Assembly: GCA_023105745.1 (NCBI GenBank)
Contig: JALGQZ010000003.1
Location: 40,253,185 to 40,317,184 of the forward strand
Direction of reading: 5' to 3'
From: Austropuccinia psidii
Taxonomy: Eukaryota; Basidiomycota; Pucciniomycetes; Pucciniales; Sphaerophragmiaceae
DNA: 64,000 bases
Shown here: positions 31,441 through 44,800 of the stretch, in pieces
Layout: the number at the start of each line of letters is the position of its first letter
How positions within the stretch are numbered: the first letter of the stretch is position 1
Notes under the pieces: model-generated
What the model saw: only the letters and a program-made list of their open reading frames with translations
Told to the model about the DNA's origin: nothing
The model's database searches: none
Made by a program: the position numbers and the translations under genes

Positions 31441-34400
31441 AACTTCTCAAGCTTGTAAACCAAATTGCAGCTTGTAATAAAGAAATTATAACAAAGCTCA
31501 AAAAACTTGAGTATATCCAACAAAAGTTGGGTAATGAGATACTACAAGTAAAAGAGTCACAAAAGACCATTATTGGCGTTGAAAATTTTAATAAAGACAA
31601 TATTTTGTCTTTGACATGAATTTGTGCAAGAATTGAGTCTAAGGTTACCTTACTCAATAAACCAGATGAAAATTCTATTTCATGTATAACTAGATAGTTG
31701 AAAGAATTAAGGATACAAGTCCAAAACTTGGAAAACTCAACTGGGAACAATGCAGCCCTTTTCCAAGAATAATTGGAAAAAAGTGATGAAGCAAGACTTT
31801 AATTGAAAGAAAATATTCAATCAATTATTAATACTATATCACTGAAGAATGATTTTCCAAGACAGTCTACACCAATTCTTGACAGAAATGTGCTAAACTT
31901 GAATAATTACTTACATCATATAATTTCAAGTAATTCAGAAGTAGAAGCTGATTGCAATTTTAAAGACTTTCCAAGATTAGAGGATTGGCCAGCCTTCAGT
32001 GGTGAAGGGAAATATAATCATATGGAATTTATGAAAACAATTGATATGTTTAAAGAAGACTTCAACATACCCGATGAATACATAAGTGCCAGATTACACT
32101 CATTGTTTACCAAATCAGCAAAGAAATTGTATTACAAAATGAGACAACACCATGGTAAACATTATTGGCCTTGGTGGAAAGAACAAAGTATTTCTAAATG
32201 GGCAAATGATTCCTGGAGATTTAGAATGGAGAATTCTTTTGAAGAAGCCATTTTTAATATTGAGAGGGACAGGCCCATGTCTTAGTTTCTTAAACAAAAG
32301 GAAATATTAACTTCCCTTCATCCTGATATGTCTGAAACAATGCTACATAAAAGGATCTTAAGAAAGTGTAGTGGTGACCTTGAGCATGCTATAAGAAGTA
32401 GATGTATTGAGCCTTTCTTTACAGAAGATTATATTAATGCTATGGAGGACATCACTCCTAGAACAAAAATTGGTAGAAATTGGTTTGAACCCCCAATAGA
32501 CAACAAGAGCAGTGGGAAACCAATTCCAAAACCCAATAAACCACATGACAAAGCTTCTTTGAAAGTTCATAAGTGTGCAAGTACATCTCATTTGGCTAAT
32601 ACTTGTCCCAAAAAGGCAAGAATCAATTAAATAGAAATTGAAAAAGATGACACAAAATAAAAAAATGATGCCTCTGTACATGAAAGTGATTCTGAGCCTT
32701 CTGAAGAGGAGGAATTGCCAGATGGACTTAGTATAGAAAATATTCATGTTTCCTTTGAAGTCACAGAGGTATATACTCACTTACCACAGAACAGTGATGA
32801 ATGTATGGATCTCATACATGTGCAACATGCTAAAATGCAGAAACCCAAACCAGCCAGAGGTAAATGTTATACCACTGGATCATGTTGTATCACTAATATT
32901 GTGATAAACAACAGAAAAGCCAAGATACATCTTGACTCAGGTGCGTTTTGTACTTGTGTTGGAAAATATTATCTTGACACGATTTATACCAATTGGCAAG
33001 AAATGTTAATGCAAATTGAAGGTATAAAATTCAGCAGTGTCAGCCAAAATGTGCACCCCTTGGGTATGTTTGAAGCAGCAATGATATTCCTTCATCCTCC
33101 AGGAAATATTAGATTAAAAGTTGAATTTTTTGTTATGAATAATTGTACTTAACAACACTTTATACATGGAAATTCTTATCTCAATATTCATGGTATTGAT
33201 ATCAAGAATCATCAAGACAGATATTTCACTATAGAGGAAAATAAAAGGCAAAACTTTGCTTTTCCTCCAGAAAAAAGAGAAATAACTGTCATTAGACAAG
33301 TAAAAAATGTTAATAAAGAAAAATTTGTGTCAGATCAATTAATTGAGGCACAAATTAGTCCTGAATTAACACCAGAAATGAAGGAAGAGCTTATTGAAAT
33401 TTCATTTCAATACAGGGAAACCTTTGCTTCTGATAATGAATCACTTGGGGCTATCAAAGGCCATGAAGTGGACATTATGCTTAATGTGGAAAGACCTTAC
33501 CCTCCACTTTTAAGAATACCAGCTTACCCAGCTAGCCCTTGGGCCAGAGTAGCATTAGAAATTCATATTAATGAACTAATGAAACTGGGAGTTCTTAGAA
33601 AATTTGGACACAATGAAGAAGTATAAGTCACAACTCCTGTAATCATTACTTTGCATAATGATAAATTAAGGATGGTTGGTGATTTTAGAGCAGTGAATAC
33701 CTACATTATTCCGGATAGGTATCCAATTCCTAGAATCCATGAGACTTTGACTTAATTATCCAAAGCACAGTTTATCACTTCTATGGATGCTCTTAAAGGT
33801 TTCCATCAGAATGTTTTAACACCTCATGCTAGGAAACTATTGAGAATTATTGCCCATCGTGGTATTAATGAATACTTGAGGATGCCTTTTGGTATTAAAA
33901 ATGCACCCTCTCATTACTAAAGAATGATGAATACCATTTTCCCACCTGAATTATCAGAGGGGTGGTTAATCATTTATATTGATGACATCATCATTTTTTC
34001 AGAAAGCTGGCATTTGCATTTAGAGAGAATTTCATTAGTACTTAAGAAAATTCTTCAAGTGAACATGAAAATATCTCTTAAAAAATGTAATTTTGGGTTT
34101 CATGAGCTGAAAGCTCTAGGACAAGTAGTCTCAGGACGGAGCCTTGGTGTTTATAAAAACAAAGTGGCTGAAGTGTTACTGAAACAAATTCCCCAGAACA
34201 AAAAAGAAATGATGTCTTTTGTAGGGTTTTCCAATTATTACAGGAAACACCTTGAAGATTTTGCAATCCATTCCAGATCATTGTACAGAGTTTGTGATCA
34301 ACAAACTGTCTTTTAAATGACAAGGGAAACAATTTAAGCATATGAGAAGATCAGATATGCCTTAACCAATGCACCATTACTACTGATGCCAGACTGGAAA

Positions 34401-36430
34401 CTTTGTTTCAAGCTGTATATGGTGAGGGCCTAGGTTCAGCTCTTCATCAAGCTCAAATTGTCAATGAAAAAACCGTATGAAGGTCCAATTTGTTTTATTT
34501 CAAGACAAATCAAACCTACTGAGGCCAGATATGGAGCCAGCCAAATGGAGTGCCTTTGCCTTGTATGGGCTCTGGAAAAACTTCATTATTATCTTTATGG
34601 TAGTGTGTTTGACATAATTACTGATTGTAATGAAATAAAATCACTTCTAAACATGAAAACTACAAACAGACACATGTTAAGATGGCAGATTGCTATACAG
34701 AAGTATAGAGGTAATATGACCATAGTACATAAAGCTGGAAATATTTACAAGAATTCTGATGGCTTGAGTAGATGGACATTACCCAATACACCTGAAACTC
34801 CTGCCTATGTTTCCACAGGTGCAGAGCCTTGAATTCAAATGGGAGGAATTAGCATCACAGATGTTGGGACAGAATTCTTTGAAGAAGTTAGAGAAAGCTA
34901 TAAGCTGGATAATAACTGTCATATTCTTACTTCTCTACTTGACAAAGATTGCAAAGATGCAGCTTTGGCTACCTCTCTGGATGATATTTGGAAAACATCT
35001 TATGAAAATGGGAGCTGCCATTTATTTGATGGTGTTTTATATCATAGATCTAAACACACCTGTGTCATGGTCCTGTGTAGTAGAAAGTTAATTAACACAA
35101 TACTGCTAGAATTCCATGATAACATGTATTCTGGACATCTGTCAGAAGACAGAACAATGGAAAGAATTAAGACATGTGCCTGGTGGCCATGTTGGAGAAA
35201 GGATTTCATTTAGTACTGTCATAGTTGTGATAGATTCCAGAAAGCCAATAAAGCTACTGGTAAATGATTTGGTTTGATGATTCATATCCAAGAACCAAGT
35301 ACCCCATGGGAAGTGGTTCATATGGATTGGGTAACTGCCTTACCACCAGGAGGTGATAAGGGTTACAATGCATGTCTTTTCATTGTAGACAGATATAGCA
35401 AAACAACAATCTTTTCACCATGTCATAAAGATGACACAGCTATGGATACAGCTCTCTTGATTTGGAATAGAGTCATATCCCATACTGGTATCTTTAAAAA
35501 TATAAGAGTGATAGAGACCCAAAATTCACATCAGCCTTATGGACTAATTTACATAAGCTTTTGGGTACAAAATTATCATTCTCAACAGCATAACATCCAG
35601 AAACAGATGGGTTAGCAGAAAGAATGATACAAACCCTTGAGAACATGATAAGAAGATTTTGTGCTTATGTCCTGGAGTTTAAATATTCTGATGGCTTCAC
35701 CAATTATTGGTGTAATATTATACCAGCATTGGAATTAGCCTATAAGACCTCCATCAATGCTTCAACAGGCAAAACTCCTGCAATGTTGGAAAAAGGATGG
35801 AACCCTAAACTTCCTGTTGATACTTTGAAGAAAGATTTACTTGATATTCATCCAGCTGCTTCAAGCTTGAAGTTATTGCTTGATAAAGTAAGGCATCATG
35901 CAAAACAAAGGGTGAATGATGCCTTTGAATATGCTAAACAGAAATGGGACAAAATTCATGAAACCCCAGCATTCAAAGTAGGGGACTTAATACTAGTTTC
36001 AACCTCAAAATTTAAATATATTAAAGGTACAAAGAAATCGAATGATTCCTTTTCAGGACAACTTATTATTAAAGCCCTTCATGGGCTCAATACAGTACAA
36101 GTAGAACTATCAGGAGAATTGGAAAATAAACATCCAACGTTCGCTGTTAGCCTAGCAAAGCATTACACTTCAAGTGATAAGGAATTATTTCCTTTAAGAA
36201 ATGAAACACCCCTAGACGTACCTCCACTTGATCAGAATGAAGAGAAAAAAGTACTTAAAGTCTTGAAAGAAAGAAGAATTAGGGGAAAAGATGAAAGAGA
36301 ATACTTGGTCAGGTACAAAAATCTACAACATGAAGATGAATGGGTTTTAGCAGATAGGATACCTGATTCCCAACAGCTTCTCAGAAGATTCAGACATGAG
36401 AGAAGACCAATCCCTCAAAGAAAAATCTGA
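31320..36430 (+). pseudogene. gag-pol: Degenerate gag-pol of element B
   Basis: Collinear with A's Gag-Pol. Capsid region at 31970-32480, damaged knuckle (HKCASTSHLANTC, first Cys lost) at 32565-32610, protease DSG at 32935, RT with intact YIDD at 33978, RNase H about 34410-34780, integrase 35070-35800, chromo-like tail to 36430. In-frame stops recur throughout (for example at 32283, 33150, 33624, 34314 and 35211). A small deletion at about 34418 removes the first RNase H Asp and, with nearby indels, shifts frame. A 1-bp deletion near 35508 destroys the second integrase Asp region. Stops arise from several base changes, not only C-to-T. Confidence 0.93.
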
Positions 36431-36556
36431 AATGTGTGCTTTACATACTTGAAAGTATAAGTAAAGACGTTGGACAGTGGATTATACCCCCCCAAATAAC
36501 TTGGGGGTATACTACTAAAATAAAATTGAGGTGAAATTCTTCTTGGTGCCAGGGAA
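36431..36556 (+). other. 3' untranslated region and polypurine tract of element B
   Basis: Noncoding, with a run of C (36488-36494) and GGTGCCAGGGAA immediately before the LTR. Confidence 0.5.
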
Positions 36557-39500
36557 TGTGAGCCTGTGAGGTATGTATAACATACCCATAAGGCCACAAA
36601 TGACTTTATATACAGTTGATTTAGTCTTCAACAGACTTTTCAATTGCATTTACAATAAGAAATAATAAAAAATAAGTATAACTTTTTTTGGATAAACAAA
36701 GTTATAAATATTATGTCATTTTTGGATTCTACATCAAAAATTGTCAGCCTGTGACTCAAAACCAGAGCACAAGCATGACAGCCAAAATACCATAAACCAA
36801 TGGTATAGCCAGAATACCACCAGAACATGGAGCTGAGCCAAATTAGCTCAAAAGGAATAAAAGGAAAGAGGAAACTCATCTCTTTCTGAAAATATAAGTC
36901 CCATCACCATAGGACAAGAAATAACAAAGTTATTCCTGCTCAAAGTTATTGCTGAGCATAAACCTTAATTTTCACCTCTCATCTAAAATCTAGAAGGAGA
37001 GGCTTAACCCCATCAAATGGGTATTCAAAATGAAGCTCTAAGCCAGGGCTATCTAATGGTGCTAGCCAAACTGAGCTAGCACCAGTATTACTTGAGTTAT
37101 GGTCAAATTCAGACCAAATAAGGGTGAACAAAACATTCACCTCTCATCTAACTTTTACAGTTTTAGTGTGAGATACTTAAAGTGGGGTCTTTTTGGAAAG
37201 AGCACAATCAGGGCTATCTGATGGTGTCATCCAATTCCTCATAGCTCAACTACAACAGAAGTTATTGGCCAAACAAGCTTAATACAGCTTTTGCCCAAAC
37301 CACGCCAATGTACAAAAATACTTGTACATGGGATAACTTTGTCATATTTAATGATAACCATGTCAAGTTGGGTACCATTGTGTAGGGCTCATATAGAGCT
37401 ATTCAATGAACCAATTTTGAGCTTGATATCTCAAAAAGCGACAGAGTTATGACCATTTTAAGGTCAAAATCTCACCTGCTGTCATATACAGCCTTACCAT
37501 GGGATAATATCCCATAACCATGAATATGAGGTGTCAAATAGACAAAGAAGCATGTTTTTACTTCAATACCTCATATGTCAGTCAATACTGGGGTCCCATA
37601 CAGTTTCTGTACAGCATTCTACGCGTCATACACGTCAGAATCAGGCTGTGAGGTCCCCAGATGAAAATTTTCACCCTGTATTGGTGAAAACCACCAAGAT
37701 GTGGTTTCAAAACCACATCTGAGCCCAATACAGAGTATACATGCTGTTTGCAAACCACAAGCCTGTCATAGAGAGTGAAAATCTTCACTTCCTCTACATG
37801 GAAAGGTCTAGTAGCCTTTCCACCTCAAGAGGGTATTTCACAGTCAAAAGCCTTTCCTCATCCTGCTCTTGAATAACCTACGTAGTAAACTGTTAAAAAC
37901 AGTTTTACTCTTGGTTAATAATCAGGTATAATTATAAGTTTAATTATTGTAGTCTTTTATTATTGTAACCCAACAGATAAAGCTGCACCCAGGGCTTTCA
38001 ACAGCGCTCACCACCACTATAACCTCTATAGTAAAGCCCTTAAATTTATTCTTAATCATCTCAAAACCTTCTTAAAGCATTTTTTACCGTGTCACAAACA
38101 TAGTTTGAGTTGTAAATAGCCTACATTACCACTCTTTCATAGTTTCATCCTGACAAAAATGAACTAGGTGACACCCATAGGGTGTTATACCCAAAAGGCT
38201 TATTTCTTAGTTTATTAGAAGATTTAAGAATATCACAGTACTAATGTAACTTTTTTGACATTTTTTTAAAAATTGTTCAATTTAAGCTTAAATAAGCTTG
38301 AATTTGAAGTTGCATAAGGTTTATGCAAACTTACCAAAATTTTAGTTAAAATTGAGGTGTTGTGTATATTTACTGAATTGGCTGAGGATTTGCCATACAG
38401 AATGTAAATCCTGCATGAGCTCAATTTAAAAGGGTTCAAGGCCCTAGTATGGCTTTAAATAAATAAAAGGGCAAACTCCATGCCAAAAGGTGGGACAAAG
38501 GAAAAAGACCAAACAGAGCTGGGGTACCCAAATTTTTGGATCTGCAAGGATTAAATTAAGGTTTTCAACCTGTATTGGATGATTCTTAACCTTGTTTAAG
38601 CTTCAAGATTAGACTTTGATCCAGCCTTAAGGTTTGAACTGGTTTTAACCCAATTTGGACAGGAATTTAAAGCTGCCAAAGGGTAAATTTCAATATGCAG
38701 GCTTGATATTAAAGTTTTGAGACCTGTAAAAGCTTAAATAAGGTTGAAACTTTAAGTTTACAAGAATTAAAACCTTATCAAAAGTTAAGGTTTGGTGTGT
38801 ATTTCTATTTTACATAGAAAAATAGTAATAACTTTAAAATTCATTAGGAATCCAATTATTAATGAATTTGCTTGAAGCTTTCACACAGCTTACAATTTAA
38901 TATTATCTGTATATAAATTAAATTTGAAGTATCCTCTATAAAAAAGATCTCTTGGTAATGAGCCTGAAAATTTACTTTTTTAATTATTCTTAAAGAAAAT
39001 TAGGATTTCTTTAGAAATTAATTAAAAATTAGGTTTAAGGGATTTTTGCTTGAAACTGTATTTTTAAGTTGTGCATGTGATGAAATTTAATATAAGTAAG
39101 CTTATTCTATATTCAAATTCAAAATAATTAACTTAAATGAGGATTAAAGTTACTTGGAGTTAAGAATAACATTGGTAACTTTAAATTGGAATTAAAAATA
39201 AGCTACCTTAATTTAAGAACCTTATTTTCAGAATGGCTTATTGGTTTTGACCTGAGCACACCCTCTACATACATTATGAATCATGAGAGCTGCTCTGTAG
39301 ACATAAAAAGAGTCTTTTCATCACTGGTTTTGTCCATCATCACTTATCAATCCAATCATATTAGACATTTAAACAAGCAAAGTTTTATTATATATAAGAT
39401 CTTATTATTGAAGTATTTCACAAGTATTTTATTCTTTATAAATCTTAAACTAAAGAATCGAAATCATATAAATTAGATTATTGTTGTAATCACCTATAAT

Positions 39501-40127
39501 ATATTTTCTTTCACAAAATTATTGTCTTTAAAGTATCTTTTGAAATCCACATATTCCTTTCAAAAACTCTTCAATCATAATTTTATTATAAAAAATTGTT
39601 TTATCTTCAAAGATATTAATTTTGGGTGTGTTTTCAACATTTAATTATTATTTAATATAATAACTGTTGTTGTTTGACTTGTTGTATTAAGTAAATATTA
39701 TAAGTAAGTTTTGTCTAAAATTCTATATTTTTCTATCTATTATCAGTTATTTTATATAGAATTTTCATATAAGAATTGTTTCTTCACAGTGTGTGTTATA
39801 GTTCTTTCATAAAGAGTATATGTATATTATTTATAAGTGGTTAAATATTTATATTTTCCACATGGAATTGTTTCATTAAGAGCTTTACCCTTCTTCTTGT
39901 TATAATTGTCAGTGACTATAACAATAATAGAATAATTATCATTTATTATAATTATTATTTTATATAATAATAATTAAATTCATTTTTTTTATATATAATT
40001 ATTTTTTAATAATTATATCTAAATTTTTGGTTATAATATTTCATCATATTATATTTTTCTACTGAGGACAGTCATAGTACTCTTGATATTGTTACTATTA
40101 TAAAGAGTTTCATAGACAAACGTTACA
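36557..40127 (+). repeat. 3' LTR of element B (3571 bp, contains a solo LTR)
   Basis: Pairs with 5369-8928. Block order differs from the 5' LTR only because each LTR received its own 1.4-kb solo LTR at a different site. The ends are TGTGAGCCTG and ACGTTACA, followed by ATTTG. Confidence 0.92.
36742..38155 (-). mobile_element. Solo LTR inserted in B's 3' LTR (opposite orientation to 6399-7838)
   Basis: 1414 bp, TGTCAGCC...CCTGACA, flanked by perfect AAAAT duplications (36737-36741 and 38156-38160). It is the reverse complement of 6399-7838 with roughly a tenth of positions changed. The different site, orientation and target duplication prove a separate insertion. Confidence 0.85.
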
Positions 40128-41819
40128 ATTTGCACCCACAAAAAAAAATAAATGAAAAAGTTAGAAATAAGAAAAAAAGATAAAAAGAATTAAATGCAAA
40201 AAAATAAAATCAAATCCAATTTTTCAGAAAAAACAAACATAAAAACAAATTAAAAAAGTGAAATAAAAAAGGAAAAGAAGAATAAAAGAGAGTTTTTATA
40301 TTCTTACAAAAATAAACAATGACAAAATGAAAAAATATCAAAGAAAAAAATGAATTAAAAAAAATCAAAAAAAAATTAAAAAAGTTAATTTTTTCTACCA
40401 ATTGAAAAAATGCATTGAGCATTCAAGATAAAGTCTCATTTCCATAAGAAAAAAATTCAAAATTGAATGTTAAAGTCTTCATTACAAGAAAAAATTAACT
40501 TGGCTTTTTTTTGAAGTTCCTCAAGATGATTATTTTTTCTGTTTGGCAAAGAAGTTTTAAAATAATAATATTTTGACTTCCAAAAAAATTGAAAAGAGAG
40601 AATTAAAAGTTCTTGAAATACATAATTGGGTTAAAGATGAAGAAGATTGAGGCAGAAATTGACACTGTTAAAACTGAATACTTTCATTCTCTCCAAATGT
40701 TTCAGAAGAATGATTTAGTGTGAATAATAATGGTGAATGAAAAACAACCTTCAAAAATTTGGAAAAAGATGAAGTCTACTTTTTCAAGGAGCATATTTTC
40801 CCAATGATTGTTAAGTTAAAGATGAAAGGAAATCAAAATATGCATAGAGCTTAGATAAGAAGCCTTTTCCATTATGTTGAAAGAAGTTTGTGAAGCTTTG
40901 ATGAGGGATTTGAGCTGAAAATTATTACCAATGTAGATGATAGTGCAAATATTGAAAAGAGAACCCCCACTCCTAAATTATATAAATGAATAGCTCAAAT
41001 TGAAAATCCAAATACTTTCAGAAATAATACTTTCCACATAAAGATGGGATATGAATGAGTAATTAAAAATAATATGTTTATGTAGAAATAAATATTCAAG
41101 TTTTGGCTTATAGATTTTCATAAAAATATCAAATATTGAATACATAAGAAACATATGATATTCTGGAAGGCTTTGTTTAAAAATGTTTCATTTATTTCAA
41201 AGTTCTTTTTTAAATTTTAAAATTCACAATAAGCTTCAAATTAGCATTTTTAATTGTGAAAACATGTGAGTTTATTTAATTATTTAAAATAAAAAAGACA
41301 ATGGAATTTATGAAAGATTATTAAACAGATATTAATGGAAAATTTTTCTTCAAATATGAGAAAAGGGTTGCATTCATGAGGTATTTCTATGAATTATTAT
41401 TAAATATGTAATATATGAAGAAACAAATAAAAATGATGAAAATTCCAGAATCTTCTATTTTATTTGAGTAACATTCTGAATGACCAAAGCCGTGGCTGAA
41501 AGTATCTGCAAAACCCTTTCAAGGTTAGAACCAAGGTTAAGACCCAGGTTAAAAGAAGTTTGGACTTGGATGGGAGCTGTGCCCCTGGCTGGTGGGGGTA
41601 GCGTTTTTGCATAGTGAGTCTTTCTGAAAACTATGCCTTGGGAAAAAGAAGTAACCTCAGTGGGGTTTAGAGTTTGCTGGGTATTAAGATTTTAAATTCA
41701 TTTTAAGACCTCTTTAAAAGAGTAACGACAAAGATGAATGATTGAAATGAAACTTTAAGAATCTAGGTCATTTAGATCCCTTAAATAAGCCTTGACTGCT
41801 TTCCCACTACTGCTAATGG
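40128..41819. other. Right flank of element B: A-rich arm, then unassigned AT-rich sequence
   Basis: 40128-40145 is the displaced end of the palindrome arm. 40130-40420 is very A-rich, mirroring the T-rich left flank before 5226. The remainder may include gag/protease debris of the relic that follows, but I could not align it confidently. Confidence 0.45.
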
Positions 41820-43870
41820 AAGTTTTAAAGCTAACCTTTAATATTTATATTAATTGCGCAATAAATGAAATGGGAGATTAAATAAACCAAGATCAAATAG
41901 CAAAGAACAAAACTATAGAAGAAGCCATCTATTTCACATCTAGGAACATATATCCCACTTAAGGAAGGTATGTAGAAAGTCAAATGAAATGTATGCTCCT
42001 TGTTTGGGCTGTGGGAAAATTCAACTCCTTTCTTTAAAAATGTGTCTTTTTAGGAATAGAAGAGTCTAAATTTTCAAAGCTACTTCTGAACATGAATGAA
42101 AAAATAGACTTATTATTAGGGTGCAGACAACCATATGAGAATGAAGAAGGATTATGACCATTGTATAAAAGAATGAGGATATTGAGAGAGATCCTGATTG
42201 ATTTAGTTGCTGGAAGTTTCAAAATAAAATTTGAAATACTGAATATGCTCCAGAAAAGGCTTTCCCACATATACCAATAGGATGAATTAATGTTACAGAC
42301 ATCAAATCAACCCTCTTTGAAAAAGTAAGGAATAGCTATAATCAAGTAAAGAATTGTATTATACTCTGTGAATTAATTTTAAAATATTGTAAAGATACTT
42401 TTCTAAAAAAATATTCAGATTAAATATGGGAAACAACTTATGATGAAGGGATATTTCACTTTTGTGATGATATAATTTGGCAAAGAACACAGTATAACTG
42501 GGTTATGACAACTATAGAAAGACCTCTGAGTAAAGCTGTACTGAAATAATTCCATGATAGCCCCTTCTAAGGACACCTCTCTGAGGATAGAACAAGAGAG
42601 AAAATAAAAACCTGCATATGGTGGCATATGTATCAGTAAGAATTTTCAGAATAGTTTAAGATGTGTTACAGATGGCATAAAGACAATGAATCCACTGTTC
42701 AAAGACTCCAAGATATGATTCATAGGAAAAGAGGACAGAAGACTTTGAAATATGTGTATATGGATTGGGCCACTAGTCTACAAATATGGGGTGATAGAAG
42801 TTATAATTCCTCCTTGGTCATTTTTGATAGAATAATCAAGAAAAAATACTTTATCACGTAAAAAAATATCACGCCATAGACACAGATTTTCTGATATGGA
42901 ATATATTAGTGTCATGGACTGGGTTTTATACCAACATAATAATGGGCCTAGCTCCCAGATTTACTTTGGCCTTTTGAACAAATATTCACTAATTACTTGG
43001 AACCAAAGTGTTCTATTCTACAGCTAACCACAGATGGACTGAAGTTTCAGCTGAAGGAATGATTCAGAAATTTGAGGGAATGGTCAGAAGAGTTTGTTCA
43101 TATGGCTTTGAGCTCAAATATTGTGTCGGGATAACTAACTATTCGTATACACTTCTTCTAGAATTAAATCTAGTATATGACACCTCCATTTGCTCCAGTA
43201 ATCACAGGAATCCTAATATTATTGAAAAATAATTTTATCCCTAATTAAATCATTATTTTGAAGGGAAATTATTGTTGAAAGAGATCCTACAGCTTCTAAA
43301 TTCTAAATGAATTCTCAAAAAAGCAAGGAAAAAGACATTAAGAGGCAAAGAAGATGAAGTCAAATATGCAAAGGATAAGTTGTATTGGTAAAATGAAACA
43401 CCATATTTTGAGTTAGTGGGCTAAGATATTTTATATTTCACAAAATTTAACAAAATTAAAAGATTTTCAAAATTACAAGACTACTTTTCAAGACTTTTTG
43501 CAATCAAAGCCTTTCATGAAGAGAATTTTATAAAGCTAGAAGTCTCTGAGTAACCGGCATACAATCACCCCACCTTTCCTGAAAGTCTTATTAAGATTAA
43601 CAGCTCTTGTAAATCTGAAATGTTTTCCTTAAATAATTAATTTCTACAAAATATAACTCCTGTCAAAAAATATAACACTAAGGAATTACATGATCTCACT
43701 TTTCTGAAGATTTGGTAACAAAAGAATAAGAGAGGCCTATGTAATACATGGGGATTGAGCTTATGAGGATAAAGGGTGAGCAGAAAATGACATACCTAAG
43801 GTTAAAAAACGTCCAATAAGACATAGGAGCACTAGAAAGAGAAATATTTCCAAGTGAAAGTCATTCTTAT
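41820..43870 (+). pseudogene. pol: Element D: decayed A/B-type pol (RNase H to chromo-like tail)
   Basis: Readable pieces in the same order as A: RNase H words near 41980 (MKCMLLVWAVGKF matching [13 protein letters not shown]) and a zinc-module region at 42430-42660. Integrase follows: YMDWATSLQIWGDRSYNSSLV near 42760 keeps the first Asp, the second Asp motif is lost near 42940, and ANHRWTEVSAEGMIQKFEGMVRR near 43030 keeps Glu. The tail runs to about 43830. Frameshifts and stops are frequent, so it is older than B. Confidence 0.8.
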
Positions 43871-43880
43871 AGTAAGTAAA

Positions 43881-44800
43881 TGTAATTCTGAGAGGTATTT
43901 TTGTATACCCAAAGGCCAAAAAGTGAATCAGAATTAATTAATGGAAAGGAAATAATTATTCTTAATTACTTGAATCAATTCTATCTTTAAATGAAAATTT
44001 AAGCCTGAATTTTTACAACAATTTGCAAAAACTATTTTAATTAAAAAAAGGAAGAAAAAAAAGTTTAAAACAATTTTTAAAAATAAAATATTTTGAAAAA
44101 CAATCCTATGAAATGTTATGTTGGGTTACCTATGAGTGAAATCTCTATTATGTAGCTCTAAATAAGCTTCAATTAAGCTCACAGAACTCTCAGTATCCAG
44201 ATATGAAAATCATTCAAGTTTATTCCAATTCAAAATGGCTGGTAGATATGACTAAAATAGCCAAAACAAGCACTTTTTTGGTCTAAACCAGGGCCTACTT
44301 ATGCCAATGTTTTTATTTAAAATGGTGTAAACGCTTGATAATTTTGGTGAGTAAAATGTGACATTATGAAATACTGCCTTTCCATGTTAGAATATTTCCG
44401 TTTTATAATTAACTTAATTGAATTTACACAATTGAGTAAACTATTCTAACCACCACTTCTAAATTTTCTCGGAGGTCCAGATATATGAAAAAATCATTAT
44501 CAATTTTTTTCAACTCTTTATGGCCTGGTTAACCTTATGTCACCTAGAGCTTGAATCAAATAATCCCTTCTCAGTTCAAGATGTGACTTTTTTCTATAAT
44601 CACTCTGGTCAATTTTTGCAGTTTTCCCTTTAATAGTTTTCTCAAAACCCCGTTTCTAAGTCAGATTTGCTGAAGTAATTCTCTCAATTGATTAAAATTG
44701 AAATATTTCTTGAAGAAATTTCTGTGGTAGCCTTGGATATCTGTTGTACAGTATTTTGGGTAGATTGTAATTCTTTGTAGAAAATAAATGTTTGTAATAT
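43881..44800 (+). repeat. First part of the 3' LTR of element D
   Basis: Starts TGTAATTCTGAGAGGTAT...GTATACCCAAAGGCCAAAAAG, aligned with B's LTR start (GTGAGGTATG..CATACCCATAAGGCCACAAA). A GGGTTACCTATGAGTGAAAT block at about 44127 is shared with 52150 and, inverted, with about 63610. Broken near 44800 by an inverted LTR. Confidence 0.55.

Larger units (their letters stand above)
5369..40127 (+). mobile_element. Element B: old Ty3/Gypsy retrotransposon carrying nested insertions
   Basis: Both ends are TGTGAGCCTGTGAGG...TTACA LTRs, with perfect 5-bp target duplications ATTTG (5364-5368 and 40128-40132). The span is 34.8 kb. Removing nested element C leaves about 13.7 kb, and removing the two 1.4-kb solo LTRs from B's LTRs leaves about 10.9 kb, close to element A. 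The internal region is homologous to A throughout. Order: 5' LTR, leader, spliced exon 9475-9591, element C, ORF1 and gag-pol relics, 3' LTR. The LTRs differ at roughly a tenth of positions by eye, and gag-pol has many stops, so it is the oldest layer of the nest. Confidence 0.93.

Noticed and set aside
30698..36430. RIP-type mutation as the cause of B's stop codons
   Set aside because: Stops come from mixed changes (G-to-T and T-to-A as well as C-to-T) plus indels, so simple C-to-T hypermutation does not explain them.
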